A stretch of 64,000 nt of DNA from Raphanus sativus (lineage: Eukaryota > Streptophyta > Magnoliopsida > Brassicales > Brassicaceae), in the NCBI RefSeq assembly GCF_000801105.2, contig NC_079514.1, positions 27,924,227 through 27,988,226 of the forward strand, given 5' to 3'. This document shows positions 33,719 to 44,841 of this stretch, piece by piece. Made by a program: the position numbers and the translations under genes. Within the stretch, counting starts at the first letter, position 1. Each line of letters opens with the position of its first letter. The notes beneath the pieces were generated by a model. That model was given only the letters and a program-made list of their open reading frames with translations, made no database searches and was not told the DNA's origin.

Positions 33719-33899
33719 AGTTAAAACCGTCTGTCAAGGTTCATTTCCTACATGAAAGTAAATTGTCATTTACACGACATGAAACTATATTTTAAGTCTC
33801 ATTTAAAGAAAATCCGAAGTTGGACTATTCGTCAGAAAGGATGAGTTGGTTTGACACATATACCCCACCAATAAAAAAACAGAGTAAAAACTAAAAATA

Positions 33900-34095
33900 A
33901 GGGTAAGTATATATATGTTCGGTTATCTTCGGATATCTATTCGGATTCGGATATTACCCGTTCGGGTTCGAATATCCAATCTCTCCTAACTTAATATCCG
34001 TTCGGGTATTTTGCTACTTTGGTTCGGATTTCGGTTCGGATTTTTCGGGTCGGGTTCGGATGCCACTTCGGATATCGGGTAAAGTGCCCACTCCT
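33900..34095. repeat. TTCGGAT-type degenerate repeat
   Basis: Words ttcggat, gttcgggt and ggatatc are repeated over about 190 bp. Similar cccgaacc-like repeats occur in the Helitron at 9396-10300 in the opposite sense. This is a known kind of simple repeat in Brassicaceae intergenic DNA. Confidence 0.65.
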
Positions 34096-34110
34096 ACTAA
34101 AAACAATAAT

Positions 34111-34556
34111 GGGAAAACTGCCAAAAATATCTCCAACTTTCAAATTTAATAAAAAAGCTTAAACTCATTAGTGAACTATTTAAATGCCATATTATTTCAA
34201 GTTTCCCATTTAAATTCCAAATTTTGTTTGACAAAGCCATTTTAAACATCTCAAAAGTCAACTGAACACAGTTACCTACTAAGACTATGTCGTTTTAGCC
34301 TAACATAAACGTCCCAAATCTGCAATTACCACACCTTATTCTCCAAAATTCCCAAAATCTCATCTTCTAGTTAAATGAAAATTAATCTCCAGTAGTTGCA
34401 GTCTAACTCAAATCTCAACTTTGTCAAGTAGCAATTGCGAAAAGAGTGAAGGATCCAGATTTGAAAACGGCTGATAACATACACCATATGTATTTCAGCT
34501 CTTACAACAAAAGACGTTAAGTAGAAAAAATTAGGGATTTATTTGGCAGTTTTCCC
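34111..34556. mobile_element. Small Mutator-type MITE related to the 15963 element
   Basis: The ends GGGAAAACTGCCAAAAATATC and the complement of TTATTTGGCAGTTTTCCC form terminal inverted repeats. The flanks AAACAATAAT (34101-34110) and AAATAATAAT (34557-34566) match at 9 of 10 positions, a Mutator-length target duplication. Internal wording (ttgacaaagccattttaaacat, tatgtcgttttag) resembles the arms of the 15963-17275 element, so both likely belong to one broad family. Confidence 0.75.
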
Positions 34557-34596
34557 AAATAATAATAGCGTATCCTTTTAAATACCACAAGACTAT

Positions 34597-34782
34597 TTGT
34601 TTGGCATACGCAGCTTTTTGCGGTTGCGGCTATATTTTTGTTTGTTTGACAGACGCAGCTACATGCATCCAACGCTGTAACAGAACGCTGCGTCTAGTGT
34701 CAATTAAATTTGAACGCTGATAAAATTAGTATTAACGAAAATGATGCAGACACAACCGCAAGAAACTGCATCTGCCAAACAA
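34597..34782. mobile_element. Inverted-repeat MITE of about 186 bp
   Basis: The left end TTGTTTGGCATACGCAGC...TGCGGTTGCGG is matched by the inverted right end CAACCGCAAGAAACTGCATCTGCCAAACAA. The arms are about 35 bp and imperfect. A target duplication could not be recognised, so the superfamily is left open; hAT is possible. Confidence 0.6.
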
Positions 34783-34891
34783 CATGCGTCTAAAGATGAA
34801 TATTTACGAATAATTTGGAATGATGTAAATTTAAGACGAGTTAACGACTATTTATACGTGGAAAGAAAAAATAATTGTAAGTTCAAGTAAA

Positions 34892-34977
34892 CTTACGAGG
34901 ACAATATTTCACTGTAAAACACATATAACTTTACTTACGAGGACAATATTTCACTGTAAAACACATATAACTTTACT
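34892..34977. repeat. 42-bp tandem duplication
   Basis: The unit beginning cttacgaggacaatatttc is present twice in succession (from 34892 and from 34934) without visible change. It lies in the subterminal part of the CACTA element and may be a duplicated transposase-binding region. Confidence 0.85.
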
Positions 34978-35319
34978 ATAACTTTACGTCGTAAATCAGT
35001 TGTAAAATAATTAATATTTTTATAAGTTATTCTTTAAAATTATTTAATGATTAATGTACGAGTAAAAGTAAAATGTTAAGTGAAAAGTTTTTGTTGTGGG
35101 TTACCTCACCAGTTTTCTCGTAAAGTTGTTGTTATACCGATTTAAAAGACTTGTAAACCATTTTGTTGTGTGGTTAAATTATTACCTACCAATGACGAAA
35201 AATTTCCTATATATATATCATTCTCTCGAAAATGTAAGATACACCATAAAAAAGAATATCCAGAAACGTGAATGAAAAGAAATATTTTTCGTGATGAAAA
35301 TATTTTTGAGTTACGAAGT

Positions 35320-37230
35320 TAGATGTATACTTACAAAGATTCTGACGGGAGTGTAGCGAAGGAATTTCTCAACGATATGGAGATGTACATGTTCATGGTT
35401 GTACACCAATCATGCAAAAAAATGGTAAGATGTTCTGTCTTTGTCGTAAGTGAAATAATACAAAATTTGCCCATAGTTAAACTATATGGAACAATTTAGT
35501 AAATAGAAAATTTTCACTACATTATTATATTTGGTTTCAAAATAGAGAGGGTTATGGTGAGAATGAAGCTATTAGTAGTAATGGTAAATTTAAAGATGCT
35601 TGAAAAAGTGAAGAACCACTTCATTTGCATAATGAAAATAGTTACCACCATGAGAAGATGGGAGATCATGATAAGGTTCATGACATGGTTACATATATAT
35701 TTTTAAAAGCTACTACAATAATAGCTGATGAAATTAGAAATATTAAAGAACCTAACTTGGATGCACAAAGATTTTATAAAATGTTAGTTGATGCAAATCA
35801 GCCAATCTACATTGGTTGCACAGTAGGTTTCTCTAAACGGTCTCTAGCAGATAGGATGATGAATATTAAGCTGATCATAAGAATTGCATGGATGGATGGA
35901 CCGAGTTGTTTAAAGAGTATTTGCTAGAAGACAACATGTCATCAAGTTCTTATTATGAGATTCAAAAATTGGTTTATATCTTGGGTTGTCTCAGAGATGA
36001 AAGATGTTTGCATCAAGAATTGCATTATATACTAGAAAGACGATGAGAAGCTACCGCAAGGATGTGGGAAGAATAGGGTATCATACGAAAGGATGTGATA
36101 CCTACCAATTATAAGGCAAGTTGAAAAGATTATAGCAATCTAATAGGACCGCTGGAGAGATGAGATGACATGGTGAACATGTCGAGAAGCATGGAGAGGT
36201 CATTCATCCATTAGATGTAAGAGCGTGAAAACATTTTAATATGGTACACCCAGTTTCACTACCAATATTCAAAATGTTTATCTTGGTTTATGCACATATG
36301 AATATAGTCCATTTGGCATGTTTGGGAGATAATATTTGTTGTAGCAAATCATTCATACGACGTTCAAACTGCCACTGGAGCTGTGCATGAAATGATAATT
36401 TATTTTCTTAAGCATATTAATTCCTGGTCCGAAGCATCAAAAACGGCCACTAGATGTTTACTACAACCATACATGAATTGAAGGATTTATGGTCAACATG
36501 GATCGGAATGTATGATTGTTCAACAAAAACAAAATTTACGATGTGAGGAGTTCTTATGTGGATCATAAGTGAATTTCTTGCTTATGCGATGCTATTTGGA
36601 TGGACTACACTTGGGAGATTATCTTATTTATATTATCTTGGAATGACTGATCCATTTCAACTGAAGTATGGTAGGAAAACATGTTGGTTTCATTGTCATC
36701 GTCTATCTTCCCCTTAACCATCTGTACCGAAGAAACAAAACATTGTTAAGGTACAAAATAGTTGTACCAGACACTCCTCCTCCATATTTAAGTGGAGAAC
36801 AAATCGAAGAGTAAATTGATTACTACGGTGCTCTAAAAACTGTTCGTAATGAGGTAATTGGATCTTATCATTAAGGGGTCCACACAATTTGCATGAGAGA
36901 AATATATTTTGGAAGCTGATATACTGGAAAGATCTTCTTTTGTGCCACTTGATGTGATGCATGTAGAGATAACTTTTTCGACAATATCATGAATACAATA
37001 TTGAACGTCCAAGAAAAGACAAAAGACATAAAAAAATCAAGGTTGAACTTACCTGATATTTACTCAAGAAGTGAGTTACATATAAACTGCCATGGAAAAT
37101 TCCAGTTTTGATATTCAGATTGTTACCAAAAGAAAATGCGGTGTTGTTTAGCTGGGTGACATCAGAAGTGAAGTTCTCTTATGGTTACATTTTAGATCTC
37201 TTTAGTTGTGTCGAATAAGGTCTAAAGTTC
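35320..37230 (+). pseudogene. TNP2-type CACTA transposase relic
   Basis: Conserved segments appear in order with stops and shifts between them. They include a YTYKDSDG N-terminus, ANQPIYIGCT, a DGWTELFKEYL-like part spread over two frames, a DLWSTWIGMYDCSTKTKFTM-like segment (about 36490-36545), MTDPFQLKYGRKTCWF (about 36645-36690) and KSHDCHVV (about 37240). These are landmarks of the transposase_21 (TNP2/TNPD) family of En/Spm elements, which cuts and rejoins DNA at element ends. The longest open piece is only about 100 codons. Confidence 0.8.
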
Positions 37231-37429
37231 ACATATATGAAGAGTCATGATTGTCATGTGGTTGGTGGTCGTGTGAGACATAGTCTTTTTGACACGATCA
37301 AAGGTTATTTCATGGAGCAGCATCCTAATTCGACCCTAACACCGGAGCACATTAAGACCATATGGTTCTAATGTTTTGCGGTAAGTTTCTTTTTAGAAAA
37401 AAATATTTAAAGTTTTAAAATAATTCTAA

Positions 37430-38450
37430 TAGCATGATATTGTTTTTATAATATTGTGTATTTTCAACAAAAATGAAATTAATCCGTCGGGATCAATAAG
37501 ATGGCGAAGACGGTGCTGTGTCAAATGCAAAGACACACCTAACAAACACTGTCTCCCTCCCTCACGAAGGAAGTATGTGATGGTCTCATCCTTCCCTACC
37601 TCACGAAGGAAGTGTGCGATGCTTTCATATGCTACTGGACCAACCCTCACTCGACCTGAGTCGCCGCTCAGTTCTTGCCTCTCGCATGATGAGGGATGAG
37701 CAGGGAAATTAGCTGATGGATTCACACCTCCGGCCAAACACCCAAAGCCGGTGTTCTTCTACAGATGGTAAGTGATTTTGATAAAAAAAATTTTTTTATA
37801 TTTTAATAAATTTTATTTTTAATAGGTCATATAGGTCAAACGGCAGCCATCTCTTTCAGACATTTTCAGGCTACACACTAGACGGTGTTTTCGTGGATCC
37901 CTGGACGTTAGAGAAGCTCCACAAAATCATTGTTGCTTAGAGTGAAGAGCACCAGACTCAGCTGACGTAACAGTTTCTGGATGGGTTGCCCGTCTAGTTA
38001 TCTACACAAGAGGTGGACAAGATTTTCGAGAAAATTTGCACATTCATTATTTTATATATATTACTTTTTTTTAATTTAATAATTTCATATAATTTACCTT
38101 GTTTTGTTATTTTCAAGGTGGTCCTTAAAAAGGGACGTATAGACGAAGAATATGATCCGTTAACCATGTCCCAATGGCGACCTTGTCTTATTCCACAGAC
38201 GGGATGAGAGGACCTCTCGGCTGCAGTCTGATTTGGATGCGACACAAGCTCTCTTGGTATCCGTCGAAGGTCATCTCAAAATTTTGATCGTCAGAAGTCC
38301 ATAAATGCAAAAGGTGTTGCAGCTTAGACGGCGGAAACTCGGGATTCCAGATTCAACAGCCTGTTCCACGGAGTAGGAGGCAGAGTTAGAGAGAAGAAAT
38401 GACGTGAGCAGCCCAGAGCTCTTCAACGACGTCCTCAACCACTAGTTTTT
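37430..38450 (+). pseudogene. Second CACTA ORF relic (Ptta/En-Spm type)
   Basis: Downstream of the TNP2 relic, short open pieces show a Ser/Pro-rich start (37450-37700) and a later part with EVDKIFEKIC near 38010 and DPLTMSQWRPC near 38155. Position and wording suit the second protein of plant CACTA elements (transposase_24/Ptta), thought to bind subterminal repeats. Stops break it repeatedly. The assignment rests mainly on position. Confidence 0.45.
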
Positions 38451-38890
38451 TTTAGTATTATATATTTGAATATTATTTATAAACTATACTTCATAAATTT
38501 TCAATTATTTAATAATTTATAGTTATTTTAAATTTATTTAGAAAAATAAAAGTAAGAACAATCAATTAAATTTGTAGTTACATTTACAAGCATTTTAGAG
38601 TTAGTGCTTGTTAAATCCTTGAAATATTTTACTAAGAATTACATATACGTCAACATAAACTCGTCGTAATAGTTTACGAGCAATTAACATGGGCATCCAT
38701 GTAAATTTATCGTAAATTTTATATATAGTGGATGATGAAATAATTTTGAAATTTTTACTGAGTACTTCAAAAAAAAGTTTTACGAAGCCTTTACGGTGGA
38801 TGTTTGCCTCGTAGTTTGACTAAATTTACAACGAATAACTAAACATGGTGTTTTTTTTGAGAATTAACTAACCATGGTGTTTACGACGAA

Positions 38891-40426
38891 TTGACTAAAG
38901 AATCAACAGAGTGGACGCTGGCTTGTGAAGATGAACTAAGCTCTATAGCAAAGAACGGAACATGGGAGCTTGTAGACTTACCACCGGGAGCAAAGGCAAT
39001 AGGACTAAAGTGGATATTCAAACTGAAACGTAACTCAGACGGCAGCATCAACAAATATAAAGCACGTCTTGTGGCTAAAGGATATGTGCAAATACATGGA
39101 GTAGACTATGACGAGGTGTTTGCTCCGGTGGCGAGAAAAGAATCGATACGACTTCTGATCAGCTTGGCGGCGTCTAAAGGATGGGAGATCCATCACCTTG
39201 ATGTTAAAACAGCTTTCTTGCACGGTGAGTTGAAGGAAGTCGTGTACGTCACGCAACCGGAAGGGTTTGAAGTTGCAGGGTCCAAAGGCAAGGTGTATCG
39301 ATTGCATAAGGCTTTATATGGCTTGCGACAGGCACCTAGAGCATGGAATCACAAACTAAATTCAATCTTGAGTGAACTACAGTTCTACAAATGTTCAAAA
39401 GAACCGTCGGTCTATCGGAAGGTAGTGCAAAAGGAGCTTCTTGTTGTTGCAGTCTACGTTGATGACTTGTTTATTACAGGAACAAGCACTGATGCAATTA
39501 TGGAGTTTAAAAGGGAGATGGCAAATAAATTCGAGATGAGCGATTTGGGAAGGTTAACTTACTACTTGGGAATAGAAGTATCTCAGCATCGAGATGGAAT
39601 TACTTTGAGCCAGAGGAGTTATGCTATGAAGATATTGGAGGAAGCCGGAATGAATGACTGCAACTTGGTTCACACTCCGATGGATTCAGGACTAAATCTT
39701 GCTAAGTATGAACACGAGAAGTTTATAGATGGAACCAGGTACAGACGCAATGTAGGTTGTCTCCGTTACTTGCTTCACACGCGACCAGATTTCTCTTTCT
39801 GTGTCGGAGTGTTGAGTCGCTGTATGCAGGATCCTAAAGAAAGCCATGGCGCAGCGATGAAGCAATGTCTTCGGTATCTTAAAGGAACTACGACATTGGG
39901 TTTAACCTTTGAGCGCTCAACACCTACAAGACTTATCGGCTACAGCGACAGCAGTCATAACGTGGACCTTGATGACGGGAGAAGCACGACAGGTCATGTC
40001 TTCTACCTTGGCAAGAGCCCAATCACCTGGACCTCGCAAAAGCAAGACACTGTCGCACTCTCTTCTTGCGAAGCAGAGTTTATGGCCGGAACAGAGGCGG
40101 CTCGTCAGGGAATATGGCTACAAGATTTACTCGAAGAGATCAATGGTTCATCAGATGAAAGAGTTGTGATACGCATAGACAATCAGTCAGCTATTGCATT
40201 GACAAGAAATCCGGTATTCCATGGCAGGTCAAAACATATACATTGACGCTATCATTTTATTAGGGAATGTGTGGAGAAAGGATTGATCGAAGTAGAGCAT
40301 GTTCCGGGAAATGAGCAAAAGGCGGATATCTTAACCAAACCGCTTGGGAGAATCAAGTTCAAAGAGATGAGAGATCTCATAGGAGTACAGGATGTCAAAA
40401 ATGGAGTTCAAGCTTAAGGGGGAAAT
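38891..40426 (+). pseudogene. Copia pol fragment: reverse transcriptase and RNase H
   Basis: A long frame (38891-40246) holds a near-complete Ty1/copia reverse transcriptase. Visible are [11 protein letters not shown] (41-51), [12 protein letters not shown] (103-114), [11 protein letters not shown] (142-152) and the catalytic YVDD (189-192). RNase H follows (GYSDSSHN..., SSCEAEF). An in-frame TGA at 40244 interrupts RNase H; the frame then continues through YHFIRECVEKG and ADILTKPLG to about 40416. Gag, protease and integrase are missing: the left end starts within the RT N-terminus, directly abutting CACTA-like sequence. So this is a 5'-truncated element whose enzymatic core is otherwise well kept. 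Confidence 0.9.
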
Positions 40427-40728
40427 TGTAGAGATAAGCTTGAAGAATAAAGAAGCTTGAAGAATAAAGAAGCTTAAGGAGTAAGCAAGTGGCCTAATCC
40501 TACCGAGATATGGAGATAGAGACATAATATGATTAGGAGTTATCTAATGTTATCTACTAGGATTAGGACAATATAAACTCTATATAAGGAGATATCAAAG
40601 TTGTGATATTACTTGCAAGAGTTTAGAGATTGAGAACTTAAGTTTTGTGTAAGTTTCTTAAGTTATAATAAGAGAGCAATTCTTATTGAAATCTTTGAAT
40701 CCTTATAAACGATAGTATGAACAAAAAA
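40427..40728 (+). repeat. 3' LTR of the truncated copia element
   Basis: Follows the purine tract taagggggaaat and begins TGTAGAGATAAGC. It contains two direct copies of gcttgaagaataaaga at the start and a TATA-like ctatataaggag near 40579. The right end is uncertain (about 40700-40728). Confidence 0.65.
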
Positions 40729-41635
40729 CATAGATTTGGTAGAAAGAGGAAGAAAAAGAGAATATATGTGTATCAATGGTAACCACAAATTACTTTTCAG
40801 ATTTATTATTATTATTAATCTTTTTTTTTATTCTTGCAGGTTTCAAAGATTGTATCCGAAGACAATATGACAATATTATGTATAAGAGGCAAATTGTATA
40901 GATGAGAATTTTTTTAGATAATAAGTGATTTATCTTTTGTTTGATGATTATTTGGTGCAATTTCCATATTGTTAATTCGTACATAACGTTCTATTACAAC
41001 GGATTAACCAAAAAACGTTTGGTTGTAATAAAAAAGTATTGTTTTCTTATTGTAAAACAAAAATATTAAAAATATATTTAAAGGAAAAATGCTATAATTT
41101 GTGTGAATCAGGAAAGACTGAGGAAATTATTAAGCTTATGCCGTGGTGTGTAAGAACTCGACAAACAACATCATCCAGTACTAGATCAGACTATTTTCAT
41201 GATGTTTCACTTTCGACATAAATTTTTTTGAAGAACTATAAAACAAGCGTGTTTGTCGTGTTATTGACTTGGTGATAGTTGGAAAAAATACAATTTGGCT
41301 TCTTCTACTCGAGGAACAATTTGATACCATACATGCATGTACTATTTTAAATTGGGACATCTACCAAATTGTATTTAAAGCGATGTTTTGTGCATAAACA
41401 CGCTTTTTTGGTGACGAAAAATTTCTGACCCGATCAACTACATCATTCATTTCACTATAAATGTTTTTCACGCATATTATCAGAACTATTGAAAATTCTA
41501 CAAATTTGCTTATCAGTACGCTAGTTTTATTTTACATTTCTAATCAATAAACTAAAATAATAGAACAAAACAGAACGCTTATGTTTCTCAGAAAAAAAAA
41601 ACAGAACGCTTATGTAAGATTTTGAATTAAAATAC
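40729..41635. other. AT-rich spacer between two copia elements
   Basis: No gene recognised. A short duplication aacagaacgcttatg occurs at about 41568 and 41600. Confidence 0.4.
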
Positions 41636-41886
41636 TGTTGGTTTAAACTTGAGATAGCTTGAGTGGTAAGGTATCATTTTCTTACCAAACTATGGAATAG
41701 AAAAGATTGATTTATTTAGAGTTATATGTAAGAATATGTTTTCTATTGAGTTTAGGATATTTATGAGTTGTATATAAATGATGCTAATGTGTAGAATATC
41801 CTAAGAGTGTTAGCGTCTTAGTTTTTAGTTATTTTCTAAGACATTGAGAGATTAATAATAAGAGTTTGAGTTGAGAGTTTGATTCA
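41636..41886 (+). repeat. 5' LTR of the second copia element
   Basis: Begins TGTTGGTTTAAAC and ends near gtttgattca, just before the primer site. A TATA-like gtatataaatg lies near 41772. Both ends are placed by the TG...CA rule, as there is no partner LTR in the window. Confidence 0.55.
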
Positions 41887-41924
41887 ATAATTGGTATCAG
41901 AACCTATATTGAATCAAAGAGACC

Positions 41925-42666
41925 ATGGAAGATATTGTTACAGCGAATAGCAACATGAAGAGCAGTTGCTCCTCGTCCATACAGTGTCTATTACTCAATA
42001 AGACTAATTATATGGTATGGGCAATGAGAATGCAGACAGCATTAAAGGTTCACAAAGCTATTGATCCAGGAGAAGAGAATGGAGATAAGAATGATGTTGC
42101 AAGAGCACTACTTTTCCAATCAATACCTGAGTCTTTGATACTTCAAGTGGGAAACCTTAAAACCGCAAAATAGATTTGGGAAGCGATAAAGATGAGGCAC
42201 ATGGGAGCTGATCATGTGCGAGAGGCCCGTTTGATGACTTTAACTGCAGATTTCAACCGATTAAAGATGAAGGAGTCTGATACCATTGATAGCTTTGTCG
42301 GGAGGATATCCGAACTATCAACAAAATCAGCGGCCTTGGGTGAAACTATCGAAGAGTTGAAGATTCTTAAGAAGTTTCTGCATAGCTTGCCGGGAAAGAA
42401 ATACATACACATCACCGCTGCCGTATAACAAGTCCTTGATCTAAATAATACAAGTTTTGAAGATATTGGGGGCCGGCTAAAAGCAAAGGAAGAGAGAATT
42501 TCCGAAAAGGAATAAGAGAAACAAGAAGATCAAGGGTGGAGCAAACTTATGTACACTAATGCAGATTCACAAGCGCAAGCACAACCTTACCAAGACAGAT
42601 ATGATTCATCGAGAGGCAGAGGCAGAGGTGGTAGGTATGGTTCGAGGAAGAGGTCACATGTGATAT
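41925..42666 (+). pseudogene. Gag of the second copia element
   Basis: Starts MEDIVTANSN and contains the copia gag pattern NKTNYMVWAMRMQ and LKKFLHSLPGKKY, ending in an Arg/Gly-rich stretch (SSRGRGRGGRYGS). TAG stops interrupt it at 42171 (between LKTAK and IWEAIK), TAA at 42426 and again later. Apart from these stops the frame is maintained, so the decay is mostly point mutations. Confidence 0.85.
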
Positions 42667-42774
42667 GAATATCAACAGAACGGATGATGCTACCGTCAAG
42701 AGAGAGATGCATCGAGAGTGGTATATTTCAGATGAGATAAGTTAGGGAACTTTTCTCAAAACTGTCCCGATCGC

Positions 42775-43963
42775 TTGCTTAAACCCCAAGAAACACAAGA
42801 GAGTGAAGAGGATACTACACATGAGGCTGATGAGTTAGTGGTGAATGAAGTTGTGTATCTCAATGAACGGAAGGTTATACCAAGAAAACTCGAAACTACT
42901 GCAGCTAGAGATAACTTGTGGTACCTAGACAATGGGGCTAACAACCACATGACAGGTAATCTCGAGTGCTTCTCCAAGATCGATAAAAGAATAACTGGCA
43001 AAGTGAGGTTTGGTGACGATTCTCGGATAGACATAACCAGAAAGGGTTCAATCATGTTAGTAACCAAGGATGGAGAAAAGATGATACTCACAGATGTTTA
43101 TTATATTCCTGATCTTCGGAGCATTACTATAAGCCTTGGGAAGGCTACCGATTCAGGTTGCGAGGTGAGAATGAAGGAAGACCGTTTGTTCCTGTATGAT
43201 CGTGATAGCAAACTTTTGGTTAAAGCAAAGCGATCTCCGAATATCTTATATAAGGTGATCATGGAGGTAGAGAAAACGAAGTGCTTGCAGATGGTTCATC
43301 ACAAGGAGTCTTCAAAGTCGCACTCACGTTTGGGTCATATGGGCCTAAGTAACCTAAAACTAATGGTCGAGAAGAATATGGTGTTTGGTATGCCTCATTT
43401 TGGAGTAGAGAAGGAGACATGCGCAGCATGCTTGCGTGGGAAACAAGTTCGGAAATATTTTCCTCCAGCAAGCACCAATCTTGTAACGAAAGCTTTGGAG
43501 CTAATACACGGAGACTTATGCGGCCCGGTCACGCTACCTACAGCTGGAAGAAACTGATACGTCTTTGTGCTAATCGATGATTACTTGAGATATATGTGGA
43601 CTATTCTCATAAAGGAAAAGAGTGAAGCATTCACCAAGTTTAAACAGTTTAAAGGTTTAGTTGAGCAGAAGACAGGTGCAAGGATCAAAATGCTCAGAAC
43701 AGACGGAGGAGGAGAGTTCACATCTCAAGAGTTCAAGGATTATTGCGAAAACTCTGGCATCAAAATACATCCTAACAGCACCATATTCTCTACAACAGAA
43801 TAATGTTGTTGAGAAAAGAAAGAGGACACTATTAGAGATGACGCAGAGCATCTTAAAACACATGGACGTCCCAAACTTCTTATGGGGAGAGGCTTTCATA
43901 TATTCTTACTATCTCATCAACATGATAACAACACGAACACTACCGCTGCAAACCCCATATTGA
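42775..43963 (+). pseudogene. Protease and integrase of the second copia element
   Basis: The frame from 42775 holds the aspartic protease segment WYLDNGANNHMTG, in which the catalytic D-[ST]-G is replaced by DNG. The GAG-pre-integrase finger follows (SHSRLGHMGL...CAACLRGKQ). After a TGA at 43555 the integrase core follows: VLIDDYLRYMW with the first Asp, then LRTDGGGEF with the second Asp. A frameshift near 43790 precedes the part with the expected Glu (QQNNVVEKRKR). Integrase would insert the cDNA copy into host DNA; this copy cannot. Confidence 0.85.
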
Positions 43964-44154
43964 AGCTTCAAGGGAAAGAAACCGAATATTGGGCATATAA
44001 GAGTATTCAGGTGCGTTGGCTATGTGAAGATTGATATTACATTTGAAGAAGCTGGATGATGGGTGACGAGCTTTGGTTCATCTTAGAACTGAACCCGGGA
44101 CAAAAGCGTATCGATTACTCGACCCATCAACTCAAATAATAGTTGTAAGTATAG

Positions 44155-44841
44155 ATGTGGTTAGAAGTAGAGAAAGAAGTCAACAACTATTCTGGTGTGA
44201 CTAACTTCGGAGAGGTTAGAGATCGCATTATACCGCAAGTAACCGAAGATGCAGACGAAGATAGTGAAGATGAAGCAACATACAAGCCAAAGAATGAAGT
44301 TAATAGTCAAGAAGAGTCACCAGTGGTACTAAGGAAATATTCTCGAGTGGTCAACAAACCAAGCTATCTTGATGACTACGAGCTTCTATTTGAAGAAGAC
44401 AAGATGTATGAGACACTTTGTGAGATAAATTGTGAACATCTTATAATGCTCGTGAATGAGGAACCATGGAAATACGAGGAGGCTAAAAAGCTAAAAGTTT
44501 GGAGAGTCGCATGTGAGGATGAGATTAAATCAATAGTAAAGAACGACACATGGATTCTAGTTGATCTTCCATCTCATTGTAAGACAATTGACTTGAAGTG
44601 GATCTTCAAGGTGAAAAGGAATTCCGATGGGAGCATAAATAAGTACAAAGCCCATCTTGTTGCCAAAGGATATATACAGAAGCATGGAGTAGATTTTGAT
44701 GAGGTTTTCGCGCCGGTTGCTCAAATAGAGACAATACGTCTAATTATTGGTATGACAGCCTCACATGGTTGGGAACTACACCTTGATGTCAAGACCGTGT
44801 TTCTTCACAGAGATTTAGAAGCAGCAGTTTGCATTACACAA
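44155..44841 (+). pseudogene. Reverse transcriptase N-terminal part, truncated
   Basis: An acidic linker (EDADEDSEDE) leads into the copia RT start: [41 protein letters not shown] and HLDVKTVFLHRDLEAA. It ends at CITQ where the Athila LTR starts. The catalytic YVDD region is absent. The equivalent region of the 38891 element is clearly related but not identical, so they are different copies or families. Confidence 0.88.

Larger units (their letters stand above)
34800..38890 (+). mobile_element. Decayed CACTA (En/Spm) transposon
   Basis: The segment carries TNP2-type transposase relics followed by a second ORF of the plant En/Spm type. Both flanks have repeated tttacgacga/tcgtaaa-type words (34800-35150 and 38640-38890) that resemble CACTA subterminal repeats. 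The terminal CACTA motifs were not found; the right end appears cut by the copia fragment at 38891. Both proteins are broken, so the element is inactive. Confidence 0.7.
41636..44841 (+). mobile_element. Second copia element, cut by the Athila insertion
   Basis: It has a 5' LTR, a primer site (ttggtatcagaacc at 41891), gag, protease, integrase and the first part of reverse transcriptase in normal copia order on the plus strand. It stops abruptly inside RT at 44841, where the Athila LTR begins with TGATGT. The missing 3' half should lie beyond the right end of the window if the Athila inserted into this element. Confidence 0.85.
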
